Source of the DNA: Notospermus geniculatus
Taxonomy: Eukaryota; Nemertea; Pilidiophora; Heteronemertea; Lineidae
Direction of reading: 5' to 3'
Assembly: GCA_002633025.1 (NCBI GenBank)
Contig: NMRB01000432.1
Location: forward strand, 1-64,000
DNA length: 64,000 nt
Shown: positions 12,720 through 25,074 of the stretch, one piece after another
Layout: each line of letters begins with the position of its first letter
Numbering within the stretch: position 1 is the first letter of the stretch
Translations under genes and position numbers: made by a program
The notes under the pieces: generated by a model
Database searches by the model: none
Told to the model about the DNA's origin: nothing
What the model saw: the letters and a program-made list of their open reading frames with translations, nothing else

Positions 12720-13164
12720 GCCTACTTATTTTTTCAGTTGAGGTAAACTTGTTACGGTGCATTTTTGTGCTAAATGGGTATTTCTGTCTATTGAGTGCGG
12801 CTTCAAAGATAGTGCTGTTGTAAGATCTAGTATGTTGATTGATATCGCCAACCTGATCTTGATGATTTGATTTGTCTGGTGGGTCTAGAAGTGAATGTGC
12901 AATGGTTGAATGTGACAAGAATGATATCAGCCATTTTGGGCAGATTTTAGAAAATCAACAGGATATGGGGCAATTCCGGCCTTCATACACGGAAACCAGA
13001 CATATTTCTTTCAGACATTCCACAGCATTTGGTAAAAACGGAAAACGTCAGGAATCTCAAAAGTGCATTGATTCACTTAATCATCACTTGAGGAAAGTTG
13101 GTTGATGGTACGTTGCAGTTGAATTGAGACAGGCTTTGGCCGACTGTTGCCATGTACAGCTAAA

Positions 13165-13415
13165 GAGCCTTGATAGCGTAGCGGTTATCACGTCCACTCA
13201 GCAAGCGGCGGTCCCGGGTTCAAATTCCGGGCCATGTGGGATTAATCATCCCTGGTTCTTATGACAGGCCGTCGCATGGGACAGTAAGCCATGGTGCCTT
13301 GTACCTTGTTCTTTACAAGGGCAAGTAAAAGACTCCATCCAAGTGAGGTAGCTTGAGATGGCCTCTTCCATACTTGACGTGCAGGGCCATGTTATGCCTT
13401 CAGCCATGACGGAAA
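13165..13415 (+). mobile_element. tRNA-derived SINE (Val-like head)
   Basis: AGCGTAGCGGTTATCACG resembles a tRNA A-box region, and TCCCGGGTTCAAATTCCGGG resembles a B-box/T-arm. A shared body follows. Related copies: 23645-23865 (plus) and 26150-26410 (minus, the counterpart in the right arm). The lack of a full cloverleaf argues against a functional tRNA gene. Confidence 0.75.
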
Positions 13416-14099
13416 AAAATGATAAAATCAAAGCTAAGTTCATTTGAAAATGGTGACCACCACAGTGCGCCCCCTCTTTTCCAAAATCGTGGATCCGCCC
13501 CTGATTTTGGTACAAGTCTGAACTTGTGTATGACCCATGAGAGTTCCACACAATCTAATAATAAAACTGAAAGCGACAAACTTGATTGATAGCTTGCCTT
13601 ACTTATGTTCCAAAATGAGGAGACAGTGATGGTGCTTCCACAGCTACCTCCAGAATCCGGTGGAACGGGATACAACTCCCGTGATAAAGTCAGTAACCAT
13701 GGCAACCAGATTGTTTCAAGAACTGGTACTAATCAAACTCAGAGGAGCTGACTCTAGTGGAAAGATCCCAATCTAAGTGAGACGCTGTTTTTCACAGTCT
13801 GTTGCTTATACCATGAATATCGTATTAAAACTAAACCATTAGATTCTCAGCTATTGTGCTATGAAGTTGACAACCTTGCTGTTGATTTCAGAAAGTCTTT
13901 TATTGAATCAAAAGCTGCATCAGGGTCTCTGCCAGAAATATTTTTGAGGATACTAATTTCTTCAAAATCAGCAAAACCCCCATGAAATTAAAGAAAATGG
14001 CCTTTTCTGTTCCTTTGAGGGTTCTAGCATAGTACCCTCTGGCGGAAACACTGTATGCCAAATATGGCATTTAATATACAGCTGTATAGACAACATTGG

Positions 14100-14278
14100 G
14101 CGAATTTAATGCACTGCAGGAGGAAACTGGAGTGCCCTGAAAAAAATCTGCACTGTCGGAGAAAGTCGCCCTCTCAGCTCTATCACATGAGTACCGAGTC
14201 CGATCGGGGATCGAACCCAGAACCTCAGAGGTGACAGGCACCATCGTTTCCGTTGCACCACTCTGACAGCCCCGTATC
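14100..14278 (-). mobile_element. second tRNA-derived SINE family
   Basis: Read on the minus strand it starts GGGCTGTCAGAGTGGTGCAA, has a GGTTCGATCCCC B-box, and ends with a body containing a cagtttcctcctgcagt motif. Copies: 25075-25250 (plus, right arm), 19345-19625 (plus), 44655-44850 (plus) and 41225-41372 (minus). Confidence 0.75.
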
Positions 14279-15282
14279 TTTTGAACATGTGCTTTATTGC
14301 AAAGATGACGACAGCTCATAAATATCATGATCCATTCATGATATAATCGGCTACATTGTGGTGATGATGTAAATAGAACCAGCAGTTCTGACAATAGTTA
14401 GAAAATACTTTTTTATTGGAAATTCATTTTGCGGTGCATGCCACATGTTGTTCTGACTTCACAGAAAGTGTATATCGGCACTTCTGCTGCAGATCTGCGA
14501 CTGAAGTCTGTTGTGCAATGTTGTGAAAAGATTTCAGGAAAAACGTTACGAAAATGAACGCATAAATTCTCCAGAACTTCATCTAAACAGCCTGTCTTCG
14601 CCTGGAGAACATTTTGGCAAAAACAAACACTTCACCAAGACATATTCTTGTGCTGATTTAGACGACAACAACGGTGGTAAATATCGTTTAAAAACTGAAA
14701 CATAATTTGAAAAAAAATCTATGTCGCGTATACATTGAAACGGTTCTCCTACATTTTGATACAAACACATGAATTTCAGTTGCTATGGTAACAGAAGATA
14801 AGAGTAGATATCTATACTTTATCATTTATAATGGTGGTGTTTGGCGAGGGGGAAAAATTTCTAAAAGACGATGAAAAAGACGGAACGCGTATCTAATGGA
14901 AAATAGACTCTGAAGAAGCAGAAGGATAATTTCCCTTGTTAACCCTTTTAAAATTTAATTCTTATTACTTAAATTAGCCATTTTGTTCTTTAACCCTTAA
15001 ACTGCCAAATTAACGGAGTCAGCTTCCATGATTTTCTTAAAAATTCATCAAAAATCGTCATCTGATACACAGAATAAGTGGCACAACGGAAGTTTCAGAA
15101 TCTCATGTCGATGAACATTGCCTCTGGCATTTTAAGGGTTAATCTACCAACATATAGGGTTCCTGATGCCTTCACTGGCTACAAAATTGGACTATCAGCC
15201 GGGAATGACTGAAGTTGGTTCCTCATGGTGTCCACTCTCACCGCTGAGGTTTATACTCAAATCGGTATCATCTGCCATTCAT

Positions 15283-15412
15283 GAGTGTTTCCGTCAGAGG
15301 GGGACAGCGGAGATATCACCCCCTTAAAAAATCAAAGTTTGTGTGTTTTTGACCAAGAATTATGTCAAATTTTCTCTTTATCCCCCGCTCAAAAAAATTC
15401 CTGGCGGAAACA
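15283..15412. mobile_element. MITE-like element with terminal inverted repeats
   Basis: AGTGTTTCCGTCAGAGGG at the left and CCTGGCGGAAACACT at the right form terminal inverted repeats around an A/T-rich core. Its complement is at 24658-24790. Related ends (gtgtttccgccagaggg) occur at 14030-14055, 25296 and 22470. Confidence 0.65.
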
Positions 15413-16790
15413 CTGTCACTGTCACTGTCACGTGATTGGCTGAACACCAGCCAAAAGGAAACACATCAAGTTGCCAGTTGGCTGGGTTTTGGCAACATGT
15501 GATAATGGGTAGCAGGCGAAGTGATCTCAGAAAACCCTAGCAGTGAGGCCAAGAACCAATCTAGGTGGTTCCACATTTGCATTAGATTGTTATTTTTGCA
15601 AAAATGTTGGATACATATGATCTGCATCCGTCTGATACCTTAGTATAAATCGGTTAAGTTGTTTTTCCTATCCTTTCAACAGATGTTTGAGTTTGCTGGA
15701 ATTACTCAGTATTTTCTAAGTCATATTGCCGATGAATTGGTTNCGACAGGCAAGATTTGTAGCAATCCCTTTCGTATCTCCTAACTACATTGGCTATCAT
15801 ACTGAACACTCATCAAGTAATACCCTAACCAATGACAATCGAACTTTAATCCGCTTTTATAGAAAACCTGCGAATTTATGGAAAGCTAAAGTTGTGCATC
15901 AAGCGTGACTCTTCGTTATTGAATTTCCGTATCCATAGCTTCACGTTAATGTACTTCTCAATTAACCAGCGCTAATTTTATTGGCCGGGAATCACAGATT
16001 ATTCTATGCATTATTGAGGGAATTCTCATGCGAGCATTCTTCGTTACCATGCTTACGCACAAACACGCAGAGTTGCTTCGAGACTTGTGGGACAGGCCGC
16101 GTTCGGACGATTTTCTGTGTTCGATTTGATTCAGAGAGGCAATTTAAATGTTTCGGGTAAAATCTTTGAAATCTCTACATATTTGTATGGTTACGCAACA
16201 GAGATATTGTTTGTTGTCCTAGTCGATGCTGTACTGCCACTTAAGCTACTTTTGCAAGTTCAGCATTGAATTTTAAAAAAAATAATTGCCTTCTTAATCT
16301 TATATGATTCAGGAAAAATAGGCTATCTTCAGTGATCTCTGACCGTGATGATGCTCGGGACCGATGAAGTCAAAACTTAAACAAAAAATTCTGCTAAATT
16401 GTCATTTTTGCCATGAAAATTACCACAGAAGGAATGGGATACAGTTTTCATGAGATTCTCGAACAAAAAAATTCTTTCAATGAGTGGTTGCGCTTCACTT
16501 ATTACTCAGAGTGGGCCGATATTTTTTAGTCTTGCATCCCTTTTTCTTCAGGCACGGCACAATGGAACACTCTGTGGTCGGCATGGGAACATGGCAAGTG
16601 ACGATGTTGTCAAATTTCTCGTTGTTTTGTTGTAATGTGTCCGCCAGAGTTGTTGTTGTTGTTGTTGTTGTTTTGTTGTTTATCTAGCTTATCACTGTGT
16701 GGTCTTGTGTTTTCGTCCAGGGGCCTGTTTCATAAAGTGACTTGAAGCTAATGGTAATATTAACTCAATGCATTTTCCATTTGGTTAAAG

Positions 16791-16913
16791 ATATGAAATA
16801 AGAAACGGGTTTCTAAGGTGAAAGTCATCGCGTCCTTCTTCCAGATTCGAACCCACGGACCCTCGCATGAGGCATCAATCGCCAGCACTAAGGGGCAGCA
16901 CGCCTCAAACCAC
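16791..16913 (-). mobile_element. short tRNA-derived SINE insertion with 10-bp target-site duplication
   Basis: A 123-bp insert is flanked by TTGGTTAAAG at 16781-16790 and 16914-16923. On the minus strand it contains a GGGTTCGAAT B-box. The corresponding site in the other arm (21045-21054) is empty, with one copy of the target. The insert splits a foldback element (16721-16958) whose intact form is at 21006-21114. Confidence 0.85.
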
Positions 16914-17162
16914 TTGGTTAAAGGTACCATTAGCTTCAAGTCACTTTATGAAACAGGCTCTAGCCTTACAAGACACCAAGTTGTTGCTTCTGATGCATAG
17001 TACTTTTGCTTTCAATATTGCGCTTCATTGAGTCATTTATATTATTGCTTCTCAAATTGATTGTGGGTCAAAGTCTTAACGTGTAGGCCCATCACTGAAG
17101 CATCTTTTGATAACAACTATGAGAGACTATACTCCCATTAGATACCACTTGTTAGTGGGCCT

Positions 17163-17256
17163 AGAATGTCACAAAATTTGACGTCACAGACGTAAGACAT
17201 GACGTCATCCATTATGGATGACGTCATGTTGTGCATTTCTATATGACGTCAAATTT
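17163..17256. repeat. TGACGTCA-rich foldback
   Basis: AAAATTTGACGTCACAG and TGACGTCAAATTTT bracket an inner palindrome (GACGTCATCCAT, then ATGGATGACGTC). The counterpart in the right arm lies near 20712-20806 and differs internally. A related element is in LRRC23 intron 2 (36757-36976). Confidence 0.65.
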
Positions 17257-18317
17257 TGATATTACTCGAGAACAAAAGCATCTACGTCCCACAAATATCA
17301 TCATTTTCACAGCTTTCCCACTCCTGTTACAAAATCTGGCATATTCGCCTATAGTCACTTTTCGTCCCATTTATGGTCTGAATCGGCATATAAATCACTT
17401 TTGTGCTGTAAATATATTTAACCGTATAGTATGGGCCTAGCACATTGTATTTCGTTATGGCAACGAGTAAATGTCCCACGTAAATCTTAATTGTGCATTT
17501 TGTGTATGCGGTATGGTGGTGTGTGTGACATTATTTGCATATTTTGGTGTTATGTGCATTCTGTGAACTTTATCCATGTGGTTTTGTGTATTTTTGTTAT
17601 AGACTCAATATAACTTGACATTCATGAGAGGTTGTTTATGACGCTTCTTGGTGAGCGTATTTTTTATGTGGGGAGATTTTCGTGGTTTATCTTATTTTGT
17701 TTGGTGGTGGCCCATACAAATTGTCGCTTAGTATTAAAGTGGCCAGCATTCTTTGTGCAATTTTGCTGCAAGATAATAAATGATAAATCAGTAAAATCTA
17801 TGAAAAGGGATTCAGAAACTGTATAGGCCTATTCCCCGTACCATCCAATCAGGAGACTATCACGAAGACTGCCATATCTCTCCAAAGTTCAGTCCCAAAT
17901 TGATAGTTTCTATTCATTTTAACCCCTGTAATCAGGACACCTCGCAATTAAGGACAACATCTGTCAGTCCTGAAGGTGTCCTTAATAGAGAGGTTCCACT
18001 GTAATTGTTGTCTGAGTCTCGGTCTCAGCTCCTCTTCCATTATTTCCTGCACAACATCCTCCAGTTCCTCCCAGGACAATGGTGTTATTCACTTTTCCCG
18101 AGAAAACGCTGAAAACGTTCCTTGGAACAGGTGGAAATCTGTAACCTACCAGAATTTGCTTTCATTTATCACTGTCGGAGAACCCCTACCTTGAAATGGG
18201 AGACTTTTTATGTTACGATTTTGTGGCAGATATGCTGTTTCTGTTGTTGAGTTTGAGGCAAAAGGAAGAATTTTGTCGATTTACGTCTTTTTGGTTTGTA
18301 AACAGCTCCTATTGCAG

Positions 18318-18485
18318 TACAGTGGAACCTCTCTATTAAGGACACCTTCAGGACTGGTAACTGCTGTCCTTAATTAAGAGGTGTCCTGATTACAGTAGAA
18401 ATGCCCAATTTTGGACTGAACTTTGGTGTCCTTAATAGAGAGGTGTCCTCCTGACAAAGGTGTCCACAAAGAGAGGTTCCACTCT
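18318..18485. repeat. ggacacc-family palindromic repeat
   Basis: It runs from AGTGGAACCTCTCTATTAAG to AGAGAGGTTCCACTCT and contains several copies of RGGTGTCCTTAATAGAGAGG in both orientations. Other members: 10505-10900 (interrupted), 17936-18001, 18983-19152 and 19966-20045. Two members flank the centre of the large inverted repeat. Confidence 0.75.
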
Positions 18486-21400
18486 GTTTTTCCAGAAGTC
18501 ACTTGAAAATGCTTCAGTACAAGGCCTTGATTGTGTTTAGGTCCTACCTGTGTATAGGGCCAAGGCTGCTGAGAATTCCTCAGAATATGNAGACATAGTA
18601 TAGATGCTGAAAATCTGCATGATATAGTAGCAAATATCAAAATATCTCACTAAAGTGAGTCCTGATAGTCATACTGCCCAGTTGAAATTCACTGGTACTG
18701 GAGGGGGTCTACACACTGACGGAATCCACCAACATTTCGTGGAATGATAAAATTCCAAAAGATTGTGTTAATTATGTTGGAAACCTGATGTAAAGCTATA
18801 AAGAGAGTAGCATGCTGATTTATTGAGACTGAGATATTGGTTCAAAGTAACAGGAACAGCCAACGCTGGAGCTTTCAACATATTCTGAGGAATTCTCAGC
18901 AGCCTTGGCCCTATACACAGGTAGGACCTAAAGATAATCAAGGCCTTGTACTGAAGCATTTTCAAGTGACTTCTGGAAAAACACAGTGGAACCTCTCTTT
19001 GTGGACACCTCTGTGAGGAGGACACCTCTCTATTAAGGACACCAAAGTTCAGTCCAAAACTGGCCATTTCTACTGTAATCAGGACACCTCTTAATTAAGG
19101 ACAGCAGTTACCAGTCCCGAAGGTGTCCTTAATAGAGAGGTTCCACTGTAATGCAACAGGAGCTGTCAGTGAGTTGACCAATAGGTGTCACTACGGCCCA
19201 ATTCAATGCACATAGCGGATTCTTGATCGAGCACCAATCACGTGGATTTTCCTGTGTATTGGTCCGCTAGAACTTTGCTGCCATCTTTTGGCAATATGTG
19301 CGGCTGACTGCTCCTATTCTGAGGCCTGCCACTTCAATCACCTGTTTTCTTAGGCTGTCAGAGTGGTGCAATGGAAATGCCTGACACCTCTGAGGTTCCG
19401 GGTTCGATCCCCTGTTGGACCTGATCTTCATGATGCTGGAGACACTCTTTTGGTGTCCTAAGAATTGCAAAACCCCTTACAGCAAGAGATGATGTAACAG
19501 AAACTGACAACTTGTCAGGTATGCCCTGCTGTCCTAATAGGGCAACTCTCTAACAGGTTTTCTCCAGGCACTCTGGTTTCCTCCTGCTGTAAATTGAATT
19601 CAGCCAATGTTGTCTATAGAGCCAATAATGTGACACCTGCCAAAATATCACTCCATTTACATGTTTGCAAACCAAAAGGACGTAAACCTACAAAATTCTT
19701 CCTTTAGCCTCAAACTCAACAACAGAAACAGCATATCTGCCACAAAATCGTAACATAAAAAGTCTCCCATTTCAAGGTAGGGGGTTCTCCGACAGTGATA
19801 AATGAAAGCAAATTCTGGTAGGTTACAGATTTCCACCTGTTTGAAGGAAAGTTTTCAGCGTTTTCTCGGGAAAAGTGAATAACACCATTGTCCTGGGAGG
19901 AACTGGAGGATGTTGTGCAGGAAATAATGGAACAGGAGCTGAGACCGAGACTCAGACAACAATTACAGTGGAACCTCTCTATTAAGGACACCTTCAGGAC
20001 TGACAGATGTTGTCCTTAATTGCGAGGTGTCCTGATTACAGGGGTTAAAATGAATAGAAACTATCAATTTGGGACTGAACTTTGGAGAGATATGGCAGTC
20101 TTCGTGATAGTCTCCTGATTGGATGGTACGGGGAATAGGCCTATACAGTTTCTGAATCCCTTTTCATAGATTTTACTGATTTATCATTTATTATCTTGCA
20201 GCAAAATTGCACAAAGAATGCTGGCCACTTTAATACTAAGCGACAATTTGTATGGGCCACCACCAAACAAAATAAGATAAACCACGAAAATCTCCCCACA
20301 TAAAAAATACGCTCACCAAGAAGCGTCATAAACAACCTCTCATGAATGTCAAGTTATATTGAGTCTATAACAAAAATACACAAAACCACATGGATAAAGT
20401 TCACAGAATGCACATAACACCAAAATATGCAAATAATGTCACACACACCACCATACCGCATACACAAAATGCACAATTAAGATTTACGTGGGACATTTAC
20501 TCGTTGCCATAACGAAATACAATGTGCTAGGCCCATACTATACGGTTAAATATATTTACAGCACAAAAGTGATTTATATGCCGATTCAGATCATAAATGG
20601 GACGAAAAGTGACTATAGGCGAATATGCCAGATTTTGTAACAGGAGTGGGAAAGTTATGAAAATGATGATATTTGTGGGACGTAGATGCTTTTGGTTCTC
20701 GAGTAATATCAAAATTTGACGTCACAGAGAAGAAATGCACAATATCTACATCCATAATGATGTAGATGCCACATGGCTTACGTCTGTGACGTCAAATTTT
20801 GTGACGTTCTAGGCCCAATAACAAGTACTATCTAATGGGAGTAAAGTCTCTCATAGTTGTTATCAAAAGATGCTTCAGTGATGGACCCACACATTAAGAC
20901 TTTGACCCGCAATCAATTGGAGAGGCACTAATATGAGGCAATGAAGCGCAAGATTGAAAGCAAAAGTACTCTAGTCAGAAGCAACAGCTTGGTGTCTTGT
21001 AAAGCTGGGGCCTGTTTCATAAAGTGACTTTAAGCTAATGGTACCTTTAACCAAATGGAAAATGCATTGAGTTAATGGTACCATTAACTTCAAGTCACTT
21101 TATGAAACAGGCCCCTGGACGAAAACACAAGACCACACAGTGATAAGCTAGATAAACAACAACAAAACAACAACAACAACAGCAACAACAACTCTGGCGT
21201 ACACATTACAACAAAACATTAAACAACGAGAAATTTGACAACATCGTCACTTGCCATGTTCCCATGCCGACCACAGAGTGTTCCATTGTGCCGTGCCTGA
21301 AGAAAAAGGGATGCAAGACTAAAAAATATCGGCCCACTCTGAGTAAAAAGTGAAGCGCAACCACTCATTAAAAGAATTTTTTTGTTCGAGAATCTCATGA

Positions 21401-21892
21401 AAACTGTATTCCATTCCTTCTGTGGTAGTTTTCATGGCAAAAATGACAATTTAGCAGAATTTTTTGTTTAAGTTTGACTTCATCGGTCCCGAGCATCATC
21501 ACAGTCAAAGATCACTGAAGATAGCCTATTTTTCCTGAATCATATAAGATTAAGAAGGCAATTATTTTTTAAAAAATTCAATGCTGAACTTGCAAAAGTA
21601 GCTTAAGTGGCAGTACAGCATCGACTAGGACAACAAACGATATCTCTGCTGCGTAACCATAAAAATATGTAGAGATTTCAAAGATTTTACCCGAAACATT
21701 TAAATTGCCTCTCTGAATCAAATCGAACACAGAAAATCGTCCGAACGCGGCCTGTCCCACAAGTCTCGAAGCAACTCTGCGTGTTTGTGCGTAAGCATGG
21801 TAACGAAGAATGCTCGCATGAGAATTCCCTCAATAATGCATAGAATAATCTGTGATTCCCGGCCAATAAAATTAGCGCTGGTTAATTGAGAN

Positions 21893-24330
21893 TCGTGAAC
21901 AAGATGGTTTCAGCAAGAAAAGCTGACAGCAATGACACCGTTGGTCTTTGCCAACACGAATTCCGATTTGTTTGACACCTCAAATGCTTCACCATCTCAA
22001 AACCGACAGATTTTCAAGAAGAAAATCGAGACCTGCTTGAACCGTATAAAGCGATTAAAAAACCAAGTACCGGGTAAAAATCTAATACCCAGCAAGACTG
22101 TAACGCCATGACCAAGCGCCACCAGAAATGGGTTAACAACTCCTATACATGCAAATGTAAATAAATAATAAATTGTACTATTTTGATGTTGTTGCCAAGG
22201 GATCTGGCGAGTTCTGCACGTCTAAAGATTGTTTCTCTCTCTCTTGCCCTTCGATGGTAATTTCTACGAGTATTTGACTCCACGATCAAGCCGGTTGATT
22301 AGTGCATAACTAATCTGGTATTGAACAACAGTTACGGGGAAGGAAGGTTGCCAGGGTTTTAACAGGAGTGAAATACCGAAATATTTCTTGATACTGAACT
22401 GTCTCAAGTTGAGTATACCAATGAAATGAACATACCCGGTACTCATTTTTTTTCCAAACTACAGGGTCAGTGTTTCCGTCAGCGGATACCAAGGCTACTA
22501 TGCTAGTACCCTCAAAGGAACAGAAAATGGCCATTTTCTTTAATTTCATGGGGTTTTTGCTGATTTTGAAGAAATTAGTACCCTCAAAAAATTTTCTGGC
22601 AGAGACCCTGAGGGTGGGCCAAGAGAAAAAGAAAACAACATGACAGCTATGGATGGCCCGGGGACCAAAGGACCACCCTGATTTATTCATTACAAGCGGC
22701 TTTTAAATGCAGTTTGTTTTGAACATTTCGTTACACACAACTCAGAGTAAGATGAAATTGTGACAGAAATCAGTTACCAAAACTTTTGATAGTGTTATCA
22801 ATAGCCACGTGCAAAACCATTTAGGAATATTTTACAGTCGAATGGGAGTGCCAGATATGATATGCCCTCAGAAAGTGCACCAGAAAATAGGCTCGCAATC
22901 TAAAATTGATTTTCAGCAAGGTATAATTTTATTTATGCACCTGGCTAAGAAATATTCAGGTTGGGAACATAATAACATATGCACCACCAATATATCCGGT
23001 AATTATCACATTTGGGGCTAAAAATACAATTCCCCATGAAATGAATCGCAAATTTAGCCAGGTAGGTTAGGTGTAAAGTTGCCAAGTCTGAAGAATCCGA
23101 CTCCAGTTACAAGAAAATACAACAAGTTATTTTTTAATGCTTGTCGCTTTCAGGTTCTTGTTATTGTTTAGTCAGCTTATTTCTCCCAGTTCTCAAGTAA
23201 TCAGAGACTAAAGCAATGTTGGGCAAATAATGTTACAATCAATATGCTGGTTGAGCAAATGACCTTGATTGTTTAAAGATCCCTTAACCTAGCAGTTAAT
23301 GAACCGTGGTTGTACCTAAGTAGGGGTGAACGCGGTGGTGGTCGGCAGTAAAACCTGTTGAATCAATTGAAATGATGATCAAATCAGGTGGGCTACTGCC
23401 AAGGTGGTTTAGCCAGATCAAGATTTCAACTGGGCCGATATGATACTCTGCATGATTTGATGATACTAAATAGAGGCTATGCACTGACGTCATCAAATGA
23501 CGTCACCAATGGGTATGACGCCACGTGTTGGATGGAAAATGGACGGAGCACGTGGTCAGATGCACTGCGTCAGCATGTCACAACGTTCCATCCAACATGG
23601 CATCACCTCGCTGATGACGTCACGTGCATAGCCTCCTAGGATCCTTGATGGCCTATGGTTGTCACACCGACTTAGCAAGTGGCAGATCCTGAGTTCGAAT
23701 CCCGGGCCATATGGGATTATCCCTGACTCTTCAGTCCGTCGCCAGTAGGCCATGCTGCCTTGTACTTTGTGGCTTTGCAAAGGCAAAAAGACCCCTTCCA
23801 AGTGAGGAACAGCAGATGGCCACTTCTGTACTTACCAAGACCAATAATGCCATGGCTTTGGCCAACATAGCCATCCTGAGAACATCAGGGGTTCTTAGCG
23901 CTCGCTCCCTTCGTCACCGCACTGTGTTGTGTGGTGACGAAGGGAACCAGCGCTAAGAACACCTGATTTTTCAGGATGAACAGAACCAACAATGCCGCAT
24001 TTGGCAATCAGGTCTAAACTGAAACAGAATACAGGTTTTCCTCACAGTTACTTGTTTTGTTTCTTCGCATGTTGTTTTGACATAAAGATAGGCATTATTC
24101 TGACGCAGGAGGCTACCTTAGAAGAGGCTATCTAAGAGCCAACAGAGTAGCACAAGTTATCACCCAGGCATTTCCTCACTTCAGAATCCTTCGATATGAC
24201 ATTTTCTTCATCAGTCAAATTCCAGTGAACACCAAAGAAGATTATTGAGCAGTAAACTCCACAACTGTTATCATTTACCTCAAATTCTACTGAGTTGCCT
24301 GGCAACCAATTGGCAGATATTTATAAAGTA
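21893..24330. other. block present only in the right arm
   Basis: This 2.4 kb block has no counterpart in the left arm. It contains a copy of the gtgtttccg element (22465-22615), a TGACGTCA foldback (about 23455-23636), a tRNA-derived SINE (23645-23865) and a foldback (23872-23978). No coding exon is evident. Confidence 0.7.
23872..23978. repeat. foldback element
   Basis: CATCCTGAGAACATCAGGGG at the left pairs with CTGATTTTTCAGGATG at the right, and CGCTCCCTTCGTCACC with GGTGACGAAGGGAACC inside. A second family member is at 33964-34047. Confidence 0.8.
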
Positions 24331-24956
24331 ACCAATTCATCGGCAATATGACTTAGAAAATACTGAGTAATTCCAGCAAACTCAAACATCTGTTGAAAGG
24401 ATAGGAAAAACAACTTAACCGATTTATACTAAGGTATCAGACGGATGCAGATCATATGTATCCAACATTTTTGCAAAAATAACAATCTAATGCAAATGTG
24501 GAACCACCTAGATTGGTTCTTGGCCTCACTGCTAGGGTTTTCTGAGATCACTTCGCCTGCTACCCATTATCACATGTTGCCAAAACCCAGCCAACTGGCA
24601 ACTTGATGTGTTTCCTTTTGGCTGGTGTTCAGCCAATCACGTGACAGTGACAGTGACAGTGTTTCCGCCAGGAATTTTTTTGAGCGGGGGATAAAGAGAA
24701 AATTTGACATAATTCTTGGTCAAAAACACACAAACTTTGATTTTTTAAGGGGGTGATATCTCCGCTGTCCCCCTCTGACGGAAACACTCATGAATGGCAG
24801 ATGATACCGATTTGAGTATAAACCTCAGCGGTGAGAGTGGACACCATGAGGAACCAACTTCAGTCATTCCCGGCTGATAGTCCAATTTTGTAGCCAGTGA
24901 AGGCATCAGGAACCCTATATGTTGGTAGATTAACCCTTAAAATGCCAGAGGCAATG

Positions 24957-25074
24957 NNNNNNNNNNNNNNNNNNNNNNNNNNNNNNNNNNNNNNNNNNNN
25001 NNNNNNNNNNNNNNNNNNNNNNNNNNNNNNNNNNNNNNNNNNNNNNNNNNNNNNNNNNNNNNNNNNNNNNNNNN
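24957..25074. other. assembly gap (118 undetermined bases)
   Basis: A run of N. By comparison with the left arm about 850 bp should lie here, so the gap size is probably nominal. Confidence 1.

Larger units (their letters stand above)
12720..18589 (+). repeat. left arm of a very large inverted repeat
   Basis: This arm is the reverse complement of 18879-26872 over most of its length. Anchors: 16087-16269 pairs with 21760-21578, 17632-17826 with 20335-20141, 14106-14288 with 25241-25059, 12872-13105 with 26708-26481. Differences are scattered substitutions, small indels, one SINE insertion (16791-16913) and unrelated blocks (15744-15953 here, 21893-24330 in the other arm). No gene is recognised in either arm. 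Confidence 0.9.

Noticed and set aside
11593-12918. Long open frames spanning 11593-12918 on both strands
   Set aside because: They are produced by the run of undetermined bases.
13168-13237. A possible tRNA-Val gene
   Set aside because: Only A- and B-box-like blocks are present, arms do not pair as a full cloverleaf, and diverged copies with a common body occur elsewhere, so it is a SINE.
17632-17826. A 64-codon frame, identical in both inverted-repeat arms (20335-20141), that might be a gene
   Set aside because: Identity simply reflects the near-identical arms; there are no splice signals, family similarity or partner exons.
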